Source: Corynebacterium durum (lineage in GTDB: Bacteria > Actinomycetota > Actinomycetes > Mycobacteriales > Mycobacteriaceae). From it: DNA of 64,000 bases. The notes beneath the pieces are model-generated. The model saw nothing but the letters and a program-made list of their open reading frames with translations, was not told the DNA's origin and searched no databases. The position numbers were made by a program, and so were the translations under genes. The DNA lies in contig NZ_CP047200.1 in assembly GCF_030408675.1 (NCBI RefSeq), positions 1,860,001-1,924,000 of the forward strand, in the 5' to 3' direction. Positions 45,468 to 56,815 of the stretch are shown here, one piece after another. Positions within the stretch are counted from its first letter, which is position 1; the number at the start of each line of letters is the position of its first letter.

Positions 45468-45755
45468 TCAGATCAAATAACGCAGAATCATCTGTACTAT
45501 CATGATCGCGAAGAACAAGACGAGCACCGATAAATCTAGCGCCACTCCGCCCATCCGGATGGGCGGGATCAACCTCCGCAAGGCTTTAATTGGGGGATCA
45601 GTGACCACGAACAGGGGTTCTGCGATAACAGCAAACCACCGCGGTGGTCGGAAATTCCTGGAGAATGATTGAATCATTTCGATGACGATCCTCACCAAAA
45701 GGATCCATTTGAAAATCTCCAATAGGAGATCAAGGACGTTCAGAGCGATACTCAC
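45468..45755 (-). CDS. yggT: YggT-family membrane protein
   Basis: 95 residues from GTG 45755 ('SIALNVLDLLLEIFKWILLVRIVIEMIQSFSRNFRPPRW'). Two transmembrane segments surround the conserved loop 'AVIAEPLFVVTDPPIKALRRLIPPIRMGGVALDLSVLVLF'. The longer open frame adds residues not seen in the family, so the GTG is preferred. The YggT/SepF/Wag31 order is conserved; the protein is linked to division and osmotic stress but poorly understood. Confidence 0.85.
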   Translation of the reverse strand: MSIALNVLDLLLEIFKWILLVRIVIEMIQSFSRNFRPPRWFAVIAEPLFVVTDPPIKALRRLIPPIRMGGVALDLSVLVLFFAIMIVQMILRYLI

Positions 45756-45833
45756 CGAACCGACCCTAGCCGAAAGTTCCCCCCTCATATTGGTGGAGCA
45801 CCACCCCACCCCCAATCAGGGGGAAGGTAGGGT

Positions 45834-46277
45834 CTAGCGTAGGTTGGCTGCGCGCTCCAGCTCCATCTGAGAAACGTGGGCGTTCTCCGGGATGACAGCA
45901 AACACACGCGGGGCAACCTTCTCCATTTTGCCGCGCAGACCGAAGCACACACCAGCAGCAAAGTCCACGATTCGCTTCGCGTCAGCACTCTGCACTTCTG
46001 TGATATCAAACACAACTACGTCGCCATCACGGAATGGTTCACCGATACGGGACGCTTCGGTGTATGAGCGAAGGGAGACGCGAACCACGGCCGCCTCATA
46101 AACCCGCGGCGGCGCCTGGTATTCCGGCTGGTAGTCGTACGGCATCGTGTGGCGGTCAGCGTAGCTGGGTGCCGGAGCGGCCGAGTATGCGGCCTCGTCG
46201 GCGTAGTAGGCGTCATGGTCATCCTCCTCGTAGGAGACGAGACCGAAGAACTCTTTGACCTTTTGGACACTAGACAT
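45834..46277 (-). CDS. sepF: SepF cell division protein
   Basis: 147 residues. An amphipathic N-terminal membrane helix ('SSVQKVKEFFGLVSYEEDD') is followed by a disordered acidic linker and the SepF core ('VVRVSLRSYTEASRIGEPFRDGDVVVFDITEVQSADAKRIVDFAAGVCFGLRGKMEKVAPRVFAVIP'). SepF anchors FtsZ to the membrane in actinobacteria, which lack FtsA. ATG 46277 has a 145-bp upstream interval with its likely promoter. Confidence 0.94.
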   Translation of the reverse strand: MSSVQKVKEFFGLVSYEEDDHDAYYADEAAYSAAPAPSYADRHTMPYDYQPEYQAPPRVYEAAVVRVSLRSYTEASRIGEPFRDGDVVVFDITEVQSADAKRIVDFAAGVCFGLRGKMEKVAPRVFAVIPENAHVSQMELERAANLR

Positions 46278-46422
46278 GGTGCATTCCTCTTTACGTGTTG
46301 CTGACCTGGAAACGTGCTTTTTACCGTAGTGGGAAAAGTGACACTTGTTCGGTTACGACACGCGCAATATTTGATTGTTAATTAAACCCTCACGACATAT
46401 TAGTTAATTACACAGAAACAAA

Positions 46423-47148
46423 TCATTGGTCTTTGCCAAGTAAATGTGATAACCAAATCACGCCAGCCTGACGCCCAGTTTTACCTTCTCTTCTATAAGA
46501 AAAATAGTGCTCATTTTTAATGGTGCAATGAGGATTCACATCAATATTTTTTACCCCCCGAGAAAGCAATTGTCGTACAAGTCCAGCACGGATGTCAATT
46601 CCCCAGGTACCCTGCTCCGTACGCGTCCGCGACCCCGGAACCGCCGCCTCGAAGTCATCGGCCATTTCCTTGGGAACTTCATACCTTTTCCCCGATGCCG
46701 CGGCGCCCAGCAACACGTGCGTGGTCTCGGGTTTCGAGCCCAGACTTTCCATTGTGTCAAGGGTGCGGAGAAGGATGTCATTGCGCGCGCCAAGACGGCC
46801 CGCATGAACAGCCGCAATGACTCCTGCGCGGTCGTCAGAGAGCAGTAGAGGCACGCAGTCGGCTGTGAGTACAGCCAAGGCTAAACCGCGCTGTGTGGTC
46901 ACCACAGCGTCCGTTGCGGGCGCAATCTGTGGGGCGTCCACCACAGTCACTGTGTTGGTGTGAAGTTGCTCCATCCACACAAAATCCGACACGCCGATTA
47001 TCGACGCCAAGCGCGCACGGTTCGCTGCCACCGCCTGCGGATCATCGCCCACATGATCTCCCAGGTTGAAGGAATCGAAGGGCGCAGCAGAAACCCCGCC
47101 TGTTCGAGTGGTAAAAACCTTGTGAACTGGGCGGGGTTTAAGTGTCAT
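46423..47148 (-). CDS. pgeF: PgeF/YfiH-family purine nucleoside phosphorylase-like (laccase-domain) protein
   Basis: 241 residues. 'TRTGGVSAAPFDSFNLGDHVGDDPQAVAANRARL', 'WMEQLHTNTVTVVDA', 'LTADCVPLLLSDDRAGVIAAVHAGRLGARNDI' and the final 'PHCTIKNEHYFSYRREGKTGRQAGVIWL' carry the His/Cys copper or zinc site of the family. Members are adenosine-acting or peptidoglycan-editing enzymes (E. coli PgeF corrects L-Ser in MurC products). Usually yggS follows it; here it does not. Confidence 0.88.
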   Translation of the reverse strand: MTLKPRPVHKVFTTRTGGVSAAPFDSFNLGDHVGDDPQAVAANRARLASIIGVSDFVWMEQLHTNTVTVVDAPQIAPATDAVVTTQRGLALAVLTADCVPLLLSDDRAGVIAAVHAGRLGARNDILLRTLDTMESLGSKPETTHVLLGAAASGKRYEVPKEMADDFEAAVPGSRTRTEQGTWGIDIRAGLVRQLLSRGVKNIDVNPHCTIKNEHYFSYRREGKTGRQAGVIWLSHLLGKDQ

Positions 47149-47159
47149 GCCATGTAATT

Positions 47160-48359
47160 TTACATAAAGTCTGGCACGTCTAATTCATCGTCATCGTCGA
47201 AGCGTGGCTTCGCTGGAGGTTCCGTAAACATACCTGGGGTGCGACGCTGTGGCGGCTCATAACGCGGCTCGTAGCTTGGCGGACGCTGCTGCTGTTCAAA
47301 CAGACCGCTGCTACTCGCAGGCTCGGGAACCGGAGTCGGCGTGGGTGCTGGCTCCGGCTCCGGTGAGGGAACAGAGGACAGCGAGGGACGGCGGACGTCG
47401 TTAGTGTCCTGCTTGATGTTGTCAAAGCCGGCGGCGATCACGGTCACCCGGACTTCATCACCGAGGTTGTCATCGATGATGGCACCAAAGATGAGGTTAA
47501 CGTCTTCATCGGCGCGCTGCTCCACCATGTCTGCGGCAGCATTGACCTCGTGCAGACCCAGGTCCGAGCCACCGGCGAAGGAGAGCAGAACCCCCTTGGC
47601 GCCTTCCATCGTGGATTCCAGCAACGGGGAGTTAATAGCCTGTTCAGCGGCAATGAGAGCACGATTTTCGCCCCGTGCTTTGCCAATGCCCATCAAAGCG
47701 GAACCGGCATCAAACATGACGGAGCGCACGTCGGCAAAGTCCACGTTGATCATGCCGGGAATGGTGATGATGTCCGTAATGCCCTGCACACCGTTGAGCA
47801 GCACTTCATCGGCAGAGCGGAACGCTTCCATCATGGAGAGGTTTTCGTCCCCAATCTGGAGCAGGCGATCGTTCGGGATCACGATCAGCGTGTCGCACAC
47901 CTCGGACAGTGCCTGAATACCCTCTTCCGCCTGCTTGGTACGGCGTCGACCCTCGAATTTGAAGGGTTTGGTCACCACACCCACCGTCAAGGCGCCCATT
48001 TTCTTGGCTATGCTGGCCACCACAGGTGCCGCGCCGGTGCCAGTGCCGCCGCCCTCACCAGCGGTGACAAACACCATGTCCGCGCCTTTGAGGGTTTCTT
48101 CGATTTCGGCCTTGTGGTCCTCAGCGGATGCGCGACCGACTTCTGGGTTAGCTCCGGCCCCTAGACCGCGGGTCGCTTCGCGTCCGATGTCAAGCTTCAC
48201 GTCCGCGTCGGAGAACATCAGAGCCTGCGAGTCTGTGTTCACGGCGATGAACTCGACGCCCTTCAGTCCTTCTTCGATCATGCGATTAACGGCGTTAACG
48301 CCACCGCCGCCAACACCAACAACCTTGATGACGGCGAGGTAGTTATTAGGAGAAGTCAT
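47160..48359 (-). CDS. ftsZ: cell division GTPase FtsZ
   Basis: 399 residues. N-terminal nucleotide-binding '[35 protein letters not shown]' and the tubulin signature '[15 protein letters not shown]' are intact. A Pro-rich linker leads to the conserved C-terminal peptide '[11 protein letters not shown]' that binds SepF and FtsW. ATG 48359. The 136-bp gap to ftsQ probably contains one of the multiple ftsZ promoters seen in corynebacteria. Confidence 0.98.
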   Translation of the reverse strand: MTSPNNYLAVIKVVGVGGGGVNAVNRMIEEGLKGVEFIAVNTDSQALMFSDADVKLDIGREATRGLGAGANPEVGRASAEDHKAEIEETLKGADMVFVTAGEGGGTGTGAAPVVASIAKKMGALTVGVVTKPFKFEGRRRTKQAEEGIQALSEVCDTLIVIPNDRLLQIGDENLSMMEAFRSADEVLLNGVQGITDIITIPGMINVDFADVRSVMFDAGSALMGIGKARGENRALIAAEQAINSPLLESTMEGAKGVLLSFAGGSDLGLHEVNAAADMVEQRADEDVNLIFGAIIDDNLGDEVRVTVIAAGFDNIKQDTNDVRRPSLSSVPSPEPEPAPTPTPVPEPASSSGLFEQQQRPPSYEPRYEPPQRRTPGMFTEPPAKPRFDDDDELDVPDFM

Positions 48360-48495
48360 AGGGGTCAGGCTCGCCTTTCATGTAAATCTGTGCGGTTACT
48401 GTTTCCATATTCCGTTATTTTTGGTTGATTGTTCGTATTTTTCCGGCGGCGTGTCGGTCCCTCAACCACTACTTTAGGGTTGTTGACGTGCGAAA

Positions 48496-49155
48496 TTACC
48501 GTGTGGTGACAAGCCCCGGCGCGCTCACGTTCCAGTACGCTCCTTCACGCTGCAGGACGGTTTTTGTGGCCACTGCTTTGTCGTGATTATTTTCGGGAGC
48601 GCCCCAATATATTTCGCGATCATCATGTGTTATGAGTGAAAATTCATATTGGGACGGAGCTTTGATCCGCGCCACGGCTGCCCGACTCGTGTCATCGAGA
48701 GATTTCAGCACGGAGATTGCGTCAGCGAAGAGCTTCTGGTCGTCCTCGTTGGTCTCGGTGATCTCCACGGTGCCTTCCGGCGGCGCGTCGATGATAAACG
48801 GTTTGCCTTTTTCGTCAATGAGATGTTCGCCATCGTCGCGCTTCACGTAGAGCGCGGCGGTGCGTTCCTGAACTTCCACATCAACGGTGTTGGGAAATTC
48901 CCTGTTCACCGTCGCCTTATCCACCCACGGGAGTTGTGCGACGCTGTGTGCGGCAGACGGGGCGTCGATACGCATAAGGTTGGCACCGATGGAAATGTGG
49001 GTGGCGGACTGGATGTCCTCCGCGCTGGTGTTGTGCTGCCCGCGGATGCTGAAGTTCTGCACCTTGAAGATGGGCATGAAGTACGCCACCGCCCCGACGA
49101 GGGCGGCGATGCCCACGACGACGGTGGCGATGATCGCGATGCGTCTAGCTGACAT
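48496..49155 (-). CDS. ftsQ: cell division protein FtsQ
   Basis: About 219 residues from ATG 49155 (49170 is also possible). One N-terminal transmembrane segment ('[22 protein letters not shown]') precedes a POTRA domain ('[34 protein letters not shown]') and the FtsQ beta domain ('[30 protein letters not shown]'). It links FtsZ-side and septal synthesis proteins. The start lies within the 3' end of murC. Confidence 0.9.
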   Translation of the reverse strand: MSARRIAIIATVVVGIAALVGAVAYFMPIFKVQNFSIRGQHNTSAEDIQSATHISIGANLMRIDAPSAAHSVAQLPWVDKATVNREFPNTVDVEVQERTAALYVKRDDGEHLIDEKGKPFIIDAPPEGTVEITETNEDDQKLFADAISVLKSLDDTSRAAVARIKAPSQYEFSLITHDDREIYWGAPENNHDKAVATKTVLQREGAYWNVSAPGLVTTR

Positions 49156-50524
49156 GGTTGAGGATCTCATCGGCCAACATGGTCACATTTCCGGCACCCA
49201 TGGTGAGCACAATATCACCGGGTTGCACAATGTCCGCGACGGCAGCGGGCGCGGCGGAAAAATCAACAACGTAGGTGGTCGGGATGGTCATGGCGTTGGT
49301 GATTAGTCGGGAAGTCACACCGTCGACGGGTTGCTCGCGCGCGCCGAAAATATCCAACACAATGGCCTCGTCGGCAAGGGACAGCGCTGCCGCAAATTCT
49401 TCGGCGAATTCGGCGGTGCGGGAGTACAGGTGCGGCTGGAACACCACCACGACCCGGCCGCGCCCCTCAGCTTCGATCTTCTGCCGGGCGGCGCGCAGGA
49501 CCGCCTCGACTTCCGTGGGGTGGTGCGCATAGTCATCGAACACGCGAATGTCGTTCACAGTGCCTCGATGCTCAAAACGACGCCGCACACCAGTAAACCC
49601 ACTTAAACCTTCGGCAAGCTTCTCGACGTCCCCTCCGGCCAGGTGTCCGGCTAGCAGCGCCGCTGCACCGTTGAGCACCATGTGTTCCCCTGGCACGAGC
49701 ACATCTGCTTGGACGATGGTGCCGTCCACGTTGAATGTTGCGCGACTGCCAAAGCGCTCAGCGGCAATGTCGATGACCTTTGCCCTATTGGGAATGGTCG
49801 CGTGGTCCCTGGTGCCGTAACCGACCACACGGATGTTTCGTTGCGCCGCACGTTCACCGAGAGCTGTGGCGTGCTCATCGTCGAGGCAGACGATGAGGGT
49901 GTCGCCAACTAGGTCGGCGAAATCATCGAACACCTTGAAGTATGCGTCGGCGTTTTTGAAGAAGTCCAGGTGGTCCGGCTCGATGTTGGTGACCACGGCA
50001 ATGTCGGGGCTGTAGCGCAGCAGGGAGGCATCCGATTCATCGGCTTCCGCCACAAAGCACTGTCCTGTGCCGTGGTGCGCGTTGGTTCCGGCCTTGTTGA
50101 GTTGACCGCCGATGGCAAAGCTGGGGTCCATACCCGCCGCCTGCATGGCCACAACGGTCATGGAGGTGGTGGAGGTTTTTCCGTGGGTACCGGCAAGAAG
50201 GACTTGTGTGCGGTCCGCCATGAGGTCGGCAAGCAGGTCGGAGCGCCGCACGATGGGAATCCCATGTGCTTTCGCGGCGATCAGTTCCGGGTTATCCTGC
50301 GGGATTGCGGCGAAGGAAATAACCACCACGTCGGGCAGTTCGCCAGATAGTTCCAGGTTCTCAGCTGCGTGTCCGATGGCAATGTGCGCGCCCATGGAGC
50401 GTAGCGCCAGGACAGCCCTGGAGTCTTTCATGTCTGAGCCGCTGACTATATCACCACGAGACAACAAAATCCGGGCCACGCCGGACATACCGGACCCACC
50501 GATACCAACCAAATGGACTCTCAC
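49145..50524 (-). CDS. murC: UDP-N-acetylmuramate-L-alanine ligase
   Basis: 459 residues. '[18 protein letters not shown]' at the N-terminus, ATP-binding '[19 protein letters not shown]' and the ligase motifs '[30 protein letters not shown]' are as expected. It adds L-Ala to UDP-MurNAc, the first peptide step. ATG 50524 overlaps the murG stop by 4 bp. Confidence 0.97.
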   Translation of the reverse strand: MRVHLVGIGGSGMSGVARILLSRGDIVSGSDMKDSRAVLALRSMGAHIAIGHAAENLELSGELPDVVVISFAAIPQDNPELIAAKAHGIPIVRRSDLLADLMADRTQVLLAGTHGKTSTTSMTVVAMQAAGMDPSFAIGGQLNKAGTNAHHGTGQCFVAEADESDASLLRYSPDIAVVTNIEPDHLDFFKNADAYFKVFDDFADLVGDTLIVCLDDEHATALGERAAQRNIRVVGYGTRDHATIPNRAKVIDIAAERFGSRATFNVDGTIVQADVLVPGEHMVLNGAAALLAGHLAGGDVEKLAEGLSGFTGVRRRFEHRGTVNDIRVFDDYAHHPTEVEAVLRAARQKIEAEGRGRVVVVFQPHLYSRTAEFAEEFAAALSLADEAIVLDIFGAREQPVDGVTSRLITNAMTIPTTYVVDFSAAPAAVADIVQPGDIVLTMGAGNVTMLADEILNHVS

Positions 50525-51594
50525 TTGGAACCTTCCTTCACAATTCGGGCGGCGATGTCTTCCGCAGCCCGCCCCAGGCTGCTGCGCTTTGTGGCGTCAA
50601 CCATGGAAGAATAAATCTCTTGATCATCAATGATGGCACGAATCTGAGTGGCAAGCGCCTCCCCCGTGAGTTCCTTGTCATTAATGAGGGTGGCACCACC
50701 TGCGGAAATAACCGGCTTTGCGTTGAGCGCCTGCTCCCCGTTTCCGTGCGGCAGGGGAATGTAGATGGCGGGTTTTCCGGCGGCTGTCACCTCGGCCACT
50801 GTCATGGCCCCGGCGCGGCACACCACCACGTCAGCCACGGCGTAGGCCAGGTCCATGCGATCTATGTAGGGCACAGCCACGTAGCCGTCGAAGATTTCCG
50901 GCGAGATGTTTTTCTTGCCAAAAGCGTGCAGGACTTGGATACCGGCCTTGGTGAGTTCGGGGACGGCGATGGCCACGGCGTCGTTAATGGACATGGCACC
51001 TTGGGAACCGCCCGTGACCAGCACCGTGGGCTTGTTGGGGTCCAGCCCCCACAAGTCGCAGGCTTCGGCCTTGCGCTTTTCTTGCGGTGCGTCGGGGGCA
51101 AGGCTGGCACGAATGGGCACGCCCACCACGTCGCCTTTCATGCCGGAATTGCTCACGGCGTTCAGACCAATTCCGCCAAGGAATACACCCAACTTGTTGG
51201 CCATGCCTGCGCGCGCGTTGGCTTCGTGCACAAAAAATGGGATGCCCAGTGAGCGCGCGGCCAGGTAGGCCGGTGCGGACACATATCCGCCGAAACCGAT
51301 CACAGCATCTGCGTGCACGCGCTTCAAGATTTTTCGGGTGTTCATCACGGCTTTGATCACGCGGAATGGCAGCAGCGCCAAGTCTGCGTTGGGTTTCCTG
51401 GGTACCGGTACCGGGTTGATCAGGGCGAGTTCGTAGCCGCGTTCGGGGATCAAGTCTTTTTCCAGCCCCTTGGTGGTGCCCAGTGCCACCACCTGGGCAC
51501 CATGCCCGTCGCGGAGGGCATCGGCCACAGCCAATGCTGGTTCGATGTGGCCGGCTGTTCCGCCACCCGCCACCACAATGGAAAGTTCGGTCAC
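50521..51594 (-). CDS. murG: UDP-GlcNAc transferase to lipid I
   Basis: 357 residues. The glycine-rich '[21 protein letters not shown]' and '[21 protein letters not shown]' plus '[38 protein letters not shown]' are MurG signatures. A peripheral membrane GT-B enzyme that makes lipid II from lipid I and UDP-GlcNAc. ATG 51594, 3 bp after ftsW. Confidence 0.96.
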   Translation of the reverse strand: MTELSIVVAGGGTAGHIEPALAVADALRDGHGAQVVALGTTKGLEKDLIPERGYELALINPVPVPRKPNADLALLPFRVIKAVMNTRKILKRVHADAVIGFGGYVSAPAYLAARSLGIPFFVHEANARAGMANKLGVFLGGIGLNAVSNSGMKGDVVGVPIRASLAPDAPQEKRKAEACDLWGLDPNKPTVLVTGGSQGAMSINDAVAIAVPELTKAGIQVLHAFGKKNISPEIFDGYVAVPYIDRMDLAYAVADVVVCRAGAMTVAEVTAAGKPAIYIPLPHGNGEQALNAKPVISAGGATLINDKELTGEALATQIRAIIDDQEIYSSMVDATKRSSLGRAAEDIAARIVKEGSK

Positions 51595-51597
51595 GTA

Positions 51598-52968
51598 TTA
51601 GCTCCTTCGGCGGTAGTAACGGTCTTCGGCTGGGCCCACTCGCCGCGGCGGTTCTTGTCGTTGCGGGCGCGGCGGACGCGCGGGACGACGCTGCGTCACT
51701 GGCTGTCGTTGCTGGCGGCCACGTCGCGGCGGGCGGGCGGTCAGGGGTTCCGGCAAGCGCAGAAGGCGGTCAATGCTCAAGCGACCGTAGGACTGCATCG
51801 CGGAAATGGCCTCCGGCTCATGGCGCGCGCAGTTGGCCAACAGCCCCATCGAGGCCAAGGTAATTACCGCAGAGGTACCGCCAGAGGAAATCATGGGCAG
51901 CTGGATACCAGTCACAGGTGCCAAGCCGATCACGTAGGCGACGTTGATGAACGCCTGCACCACCACACCAGTAGTCAGCGTCGCCGCCATGAGGGAAATG
52001 AACTGGTCAGAATTTCGGCGTGCCGCACGCAGCCCAAAGTAGCCGAGCATGCCAAACAGCAGGATCAGCATGGCCCCGCCCCACAGACCAAGCTCCTCCC
52101 CCACGACGGCGAAAATGAAGTCGTTGGTCGCTTCAGGCAGATAGAACCATTTTGCCCTGGACTGGCCCACGCCCACGCCGGTTGCGCCACCGTCGGCGAG
52201 GGAAAGGAAGCCCTGATAGGACTGGAACGCGGTGTCGCGCGTGTCGTCGAAATGCCCAAGCAGCGCATCTATGTACACAGTGATACGGCTGGAACGGAAG
52301 CCGCCCGAGAACGCCACACCAACCAAACCAAGCACACCCACCACGGCGCTCACCACAAGGTAACCGATAGGAATACCACTAAAGAACAACACCAGGGCAA
52401 TCACCGACGCAATGGTGAGTCCCATGCCCAGGTCCCCCTGGAGGATAATCAACCCAAACATGGCGATACCCACCCCAGTAAAGCGCACAAACTTGTTTTC
52501 CCGCCATGGCGCGGTGGTCTTTTGGTCAGCTAGGTAGGCGGCTCCCCACACCGCGATGGCCACTTTGGCCAACTCCGAAGGCTGAATGCTGATCGGCCCC
52601 ACACCAATCCAGGACTGCGCACCCCATTGCTCCTTACCGGTACCAATCCCTGGGATGAGCACGAGAATCAGCAAGGCAAACGCCGCCACCAGCAGCCACG
52701 ACGACCAGCGGCGGATCGACTGCGGCCGAACCCGAAGGCCCATCCACATGGCGATAAAGCCCACCACCACCATCACACCCTGGCGCACCACACGTGACCA
52801 GGGCGAATCATCCTGCAGTGCCGACACCGCCATGGAACTGGAAAACACCATGACAATGCCCAGGCCGCTGAGGATGAACACCACGCCAAGAATCACCACG
52901 TAGTCCAGCAGCGGGCGCGAACGCAGGTCCAGCGCCCAGGGTTTCACACGATTGGCAAGAGTCGTCAT
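51598..52968 (-). CDS. ftsW: SEDS peptidoglycan glycosyltransferase FtsW
   Basis: 456 residues, about ten transmembrane segments. 'LDYVVILGVVFILSGLGIVMVFSSS', 'WIGVGPISIQPSELAKVAIAVWGAAYLA' and 'TGIQLPMISSGGTSAVITLASMGLLAN' are family motifs; the catalytic aspartate loop is in 'PEATNDFIFAVVGEELG'. The cytoplasmic C-terminal tail is very Arg/Pro-rich ('RPPRRGRQQRQPVTQRRPAR') and probably contacts FtsZ. It polymerises lipid II at the septum with FtsI. Confidence 0.95.
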   Translation of the reverse strand: MTTLANRVKPWALDLRSRPLLDYVVILGVVFILSGLGIVMVFSSSMAVSALQDDSPWSRVVRQGVMVVVGFIAMWMGLRVRPQSIRRWSSWLLVAAFALLILVLIPGIGTGKEQWGAQSWIGVGPISIQPSELAKVAIAVWGAAYLADQKTTAPWRENKFVRFTGVGIAMFGLIILQGDLGMGLTIASVIALVLFFSGIPIGYLVVSAVVGVLGLVGVAFSGGFRSSRITVYIDALLGHFDDTRDTAFQSYQGFLSLADGGATGVGVGQSRAKWFYLPEATNDFIFAVVGEELGLWGGAMLILLFGMLGYFGLRAARRNSDQFISLMAATLTTGVVVQAFINVAYVIGLAPVTGIQLPMISSGGTSAVITLASMGLLANCARHEPEAISAMQSYGRLSIDRLLRLPEPLTARPPRRGRQQRQPVTQRRPARPPRPQRQEPPRRVGPAEDRYYRRRS

Positions 52969-54302
52969 AGCTGTTCCTTCGCATAATGGGCGAAAAGATT
53001 GCCGCGCTGGCTCATTCCGCTATACATGTCCAGCGATGCCGCCGCTGGGGCCAGCACCACCGTGTCACCAGGTTCGGCTATCGACGCCGCGTAACCCATC
53101 AGCTCCTGCATAGCCACCTCTGGGTCGGTGGAATCGGTCACCATGGTGGGCACAGAGTACTTCTCAAGCTCACGCTGAAGAATGTGCCTATCTACTCCCA
53201 GCAGCAGCGCCGCTTTCATCCGAGACGCGTGATTCGCCACCAACTGCGTAATGTCCGCACCTTTGAGCTGGCCACCCGCCACCCAAATGATCGAGTCACA
53301 CCCAGACAACGCGGCCTCTGCGGCATGGGGGTTGGTGGCTTTGGAATTATCTACAAAGGACACTCCCCCGGCGCGGTGCACCACCTGGCCGCGATGCCCC
53401 GACACCTCGAAGGTGGCAAGGGCTTTCGCGATCGTATGTGGCTCAATGCCCTGCGACCTCGCCATGGCAGTTGCGGCCAAGGCGTCCAGCTGACCCGCCG
53501 GTCCTGCGGGGGAAATACCCTCTGCGGACGCGATGACCACATTGTCGCCAAAAGCATTGTCCACGATCATGCCATCCACGATGCCAACCTGCCCGCGCGC
53601 CGGGGCGCTCAGCGTAAAGCCAATGGCATCGTAGCCGGCGAGGTTCGGGTCGTCGATACCCACCACCGCGACATCGCCAAGCAGCACTTTGGCCTTGTCA
53701 GCACGGTAGTTGTCAAAACTCCCGTGCCAGTCAATGTGGTCGTCGGCCAGGTTGAGAAGGCAGCCAGCGGCCGGGCGGATGGTGCTGGACCAGTGGAGTT
53801 GGAAGCTGGAAAGCTCCACCACCAGAATGTCATTGCCGCTGGTCAGTGCATCGCTCACGGCGACGCCAATGTTGCCCACAGGGACAGTGTTCATCATGGC
53901 GGCGAGCATGGCAGTGGTGGTGGTTTTTCCGTTGGTTCCAGTCACCGCCAGCCAGGTGCGAGGTGGACCGAACACGCCGCTGCGATCGAGCCGCCAGCAC
54001 AGTTCCACGTCGCCGATGACGGGGATGCCTTGGTTCGCGGCGTCGACAAGCAGAGGGGTGGTGGGCCGCCAGCCGGGTGAGGTAACAACACAGCTGTAGC
54101 GGCTAAGGTCCACGTCGGTGACGCTGGTGTTGTCCGCGCCGGTGATTTCGCTGACGCGAAGCCGGGCGGTTTCATCGTCGTCGGCAACGGTGACGCTAGC
54201 ACCGAGGTCTACGAGCATACGGGCGCTTCCGGCACCGGAGATTCCGGCACCGGCGACGAGGACGTTGCCGTGAAGTTCGGTGGGCAGCTGTGGAGAAGTC
54301 AT
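52965..54302 (-). CDS. murD: UDP-MurNAc-L-Ala-D-glutamate ligase
   Basis: 445 residues. 'VLVAGAGISGAGSARMLVDLGASVTVADDD' (Rossmann-like), ATP site 'WLAVTGTNGKTTTTAMLAAMM' and 'VELSSFQLHWSSTIRPAAGCLLNLADDHIDWHGS'. Adds D-Glu in the peptide stem. ATG 54302 abuts the mraY stop with no gap; the downstream ftsW start overlaps its stop by 4 bp. Confidence 0.96.
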   Translation of the reverse strand: MTSPQLPTELHGNVLVAGAGISGAGSARMLVDLGASVTVADDDETARLRVSEITGADNTSVTDVDLSRYSCVVTSPGWRPTTPLLVDAANQGIPVIGDVELCWRLDRSGVFGPPRTWLAVTGTNGKTTTTAMLAAMMNTVPVGNIGVAVSDALTSGNDILVVELSSFQLHWSSTIRPAAGCLLNLADDHIDWHGSFDNYRADKAKVLLGDVAVVGIDDPNLAGYDAIGFTLSAPARGQVGIVDGMIVDNAFGDNVVIASAEGISPAGPAGQLDALAATAMARSQGIEPHTIAKALATFEVSGHRGQVVHRAGGVSFVDNSKATNPHAAEAALSGCDSIIWVAGGQLKGADITQLVANHASRMKAALLLGVDRHILQRELEKYSVPTMVTDSTDPEVAMQELMGYAASIAEPGDTVVLAPAAASLDMYSGMSQRGNLFAHYAKEQL

Positions 54303-55403
54303 TTACACCCCTGTGGTCAGTAGCCATTCGCTGTAGAACAAGGCCATGCCGGTGATGCAGGCCATGGCGGAGATGAGCCAGAAACGCACCACCACGGTGG
54401 TTTCAGCCCAGCCGCCGTTTTCAAAGTGGTGATGGAAGGGGGCCATGCGGAAAAAGCGGGTGCCGCGCGTGCGGAACACAAACACCTGGATCACCACAGA
54501 GGCCGCCTCGATAACAAACAGCGCGGCGATGATGATCATGAGCAGTTCGGTCCGGGAAGCCACGGAAATGCCAGCCACTAGGCCGCCGAGTGCAAGAGAG
54601 CCGGTGTCTCCCATGAAGATTTTCGCGGGTGCCGCGTTCCACCACAGGAACCCGAGACATCCACCCAGGCCGGCCGCAGCCAGGATGGCCAGGTCGAGGG
54701 GGTCGCGTACTGAGTAGCAGCCCGGCTCAACGTTGACCTCACAGGAATTGCGGAACTGCCAGAACGTGATGGTGGTGTACGCACCCATAACCATGGCGGT
54801 ACTGCCAGCGGCGAGTCCGTCGAGGCCGTCGGTGAGGTTCACGGCGTTGGACCAGGCGCTGATCAAAATGTAGATGAACAGCATGAACAGGATAAACCCA
54901 AACACACCAGCCCCCAGCGAAATGTCCACGGTGGGGATGTCGCGAATGTACGACAGGTGCGTGGACCCTGGGGTGAGTTTGTACTCGTCTTTAAACTGCA
55001 GCACAAGGAAGCCGAACACCAAGGCGACGGCAGCCTGGCCGATGAGCTTGGCTTTCTTGTTCAGGCCAAGGTTCCGGGATTGGGCGAGTTTGATGTAATC
55101 GTCGGCGAATCCCAGCCCGCCCAGCGCGAGGGTGAGTCCCAGAACCAGAATGCCGGAGACAGTGAACCCCCCTTTGCCGTTGATGGTGCCCACGATGTTG
55201 GTGGCCACGTAGGCGACAATAATACCCGCGAGGATGGCAATGCCGCCCATGGTCGGGGTTCCGCGTTTACGCAGATGGGAGCGGGGCCCGTCTTCCCGAA
55301 TTTCCTGTCCGAGCCCTTCGGCGCTGAATCGCCGGATGAGAAGCGGTGTCAAAAAGATCGCGACAAGGAAGCTGATCGCGCCGCTAATGATGATCTGGGT
55401 CAT
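54303..55403 (-). CDS. mraY: phospho-MurNAc-pentapeptide transferase
   Basis: 366 residues, ten transmembrane segments. '[18 protein letters not shown]', the catalytic '[22 protein letters not shown]' and '[24 protein letters not shown]', and '[16 protein letters not shown]' are diagnostic. It forms lipid I on decaprenyl or undecaprenyl phosphate. ATG 55403 overlaps the murF stop by 4 bp. Confidence 0.97.
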   Translation of the reverse strand: MTQIIISGAISFLVAIFLTPLLIRRFSAEGLGQEIREDGPRSHLRKRGTPTMGGIAILAGIIVAYVATNIVGTINGKGGFTVSGILVLGLTLALGGLGFADDYIKLAQSRNLGLNKKAKLIGQAAVALVFGFLVLQFKDEYKLTPGSTHLSYIRDIPTVDISLGAGVFGFILFMLFIYILISAWSNAVNLTDGLDGLAAGSTAMVMGAYTTITFWQFRNSCEVNVEPGCYSVRDPLDLAILAAAGLGGCLGFLWWNAAPAKIFMGDTGSLALGGLVAGISVASRTELLMIIIAALFVIEAASVVIQVFVFRTRGTRFFRMAPFHHHFENGGWAETTVVVRFWLISAMACITGMALFYSEWLLTTGV

Positions 55404-56815
55404 TCGCTTCTCCTAAGTTGCATGAGGCCCTCAGCTACTCGCCATAAAGAATCAGAATACGATGCCTTCACCAACACTGCATCGCCAGGTGCAAGCTCCG
55501 CCTGAACCAAGTCCACTGCCTGTTGCACATCTGATGCCACTAGGGTGTGTACACCGTGTTCTCTAGCGCTGTTGGCCAGCGCCTCAACCTGCGCCGAGGT
55601 TCCCACCGCAACCAGCGTATCGACGCCCCGTTCCGCCAGGTACTCTCCCAGCTTGCGGTGTTCTGCGTCTGCGTCCTCGCCCAGTTCGTTCATCTGGCCG
55701 AGCACTGCCCACGTCTTCTTACTTGTGGCGTCGATCAGCGCGGACACGCCTGCACGCATGGAGTCGGGGTTGGCGTTGTAGGCATCGTCAATGATCACCA
55801 CGTCGCCGCAGCGTTGCACGTCCATGCGATGCGCCGACGCTGCCGTGTACTCGCTGAGCGCCTGTGCCACGTCGGCGACGCTCAAGCCGCATTCCACACC
55901 CACCGCTGCGGCGGCGAGGGCGTTGGCAACCTGATGCTCGCCGAACACCTGAAGGTTCACGGGTGCCTGGCCGTGTGGAGTGTGCAGCACAAAGCTTGCC
56001 TGCGACAATTCGCCAAGCTGAATGTCCGTGGCGTAGTAGTCGGCTTCCATGGTGGTGGAAAAGCGCACCACTTTCGCGCTGGTTGGCATGTTGGTGACCA
56101 GCCGATCGTCGGCGTTGAGCACGGCAACACCTGTGCTGGGCAGCGCTGCGACTAACTCACCTTTAGCCTGAGCGATCACCTCCCGACTACCGAACTCCCC
56201 GAGGTGCGCCGTGCCAACGTTGAGCACCACCCCGATGGTGGGTGGGGCGATCTGCGCCAGGTGGGCCACATGCCCAAGGCCGCGTGCAGAAAGCTCCGCC
56301 ACCAAGTAGTCGGTTGTCTTGTCGCAACGCAGCGCGGTGTAGGGGTGCCCCAGTTCATTATTGAAGGATCCCGGGGGCGCCACCGTACTCCCTAGGCGTT
56401 GCACCACGCTGGCGATGAGATCCTTCGTGGAGGTTTTACCAGCGGACCCCGTCACACCAATGACCGTGACATCCGCGTGGTCGATGTTGTAGCGAGCCAA
56501 CTTTGAGAGCGCTTCCAGTACCGATGCGTTATCGCCACTAGGGTCGTGAGCGTAGGCATCGGCGTTGGACTGTGGATTATCGATGTGCGGCACCACCACC
56601 GACGGCGCATCCACGGGGCGCGCCGCCAGCACCGGCCCGTCAACACTAGTGGCAAAGTCATGCCCATCCACCCGCGCCCCGCGCAACGCCACGAACAAGG
56701 TGTGCGGCGTGACCTTGCGGGAATCAAACTCCACCGAGTCCACACGAATGTGCGGATCACCATTCAGTTGACCGCCAACAATCTCCGCGACCTCCGCCAG
56801 AGTGAGCGTGATCAT
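55400..56815 (-). CDS. murF: UDP-MurNAc-tripeptide D-Ala-D-Ala ligase
   Basis: 471 residues. '[21 protein letters not shown]' is the ATP loop, with '[35 protein letters not shown]' and '[22 protein letters not shown]' in the ligase core. Adds the D-Ala-D-Ala dipeptide. ATG 56815 overlaps murE by 4 bp. Confidence 0.96.
   Translation of the reverse strand: MITLTLAEVAEIVGGQLNGDPHIRVDSVEFDSRKVTPHTLFVALRGARVDGHDFATSVDGPVLAARPVDAPSVVVPHIDNPQSNADAYAHDPSGDNASVLEALSKLARYNIDHADVTVIGVTGSAGKTSTKDLIASVVQRLGSTVAPPGSFNNELGHPYTALRCDKTTDYLVAELSARGLGHVAHLAQIAPPTIGVVLNVGTAHLGEFGSREVIAQAKGELVAALPSTGVAVLNADDRLVTNMPTSAKVVRFSTTMEADYYATDIQLGELSQASFVLHTPHGQAPVNLQVFGEHQVANALAAAAVGVECGLSVADVAQALSEYTAASAHRMDVQRCGDVVIIDDAYNANPDSMRAGVSALIDATSKKTWAVLGQMNELGEDADAEHRKLGEYLAERGVDTLVAVGTSAQVEALANSAREHGVHTLVASDVQQAVDLVQAELAPGDAVLVKASYSDSLWRVAEGLMQLRRSE

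Noticed and set aside
52986..54080. 364-codon plus-strand open frame opposite murD
   Set aside because: Antisense to a perfectly conserved murD; arises from GC-rich third positions and has no family-like sequence or ribosome-binding site.
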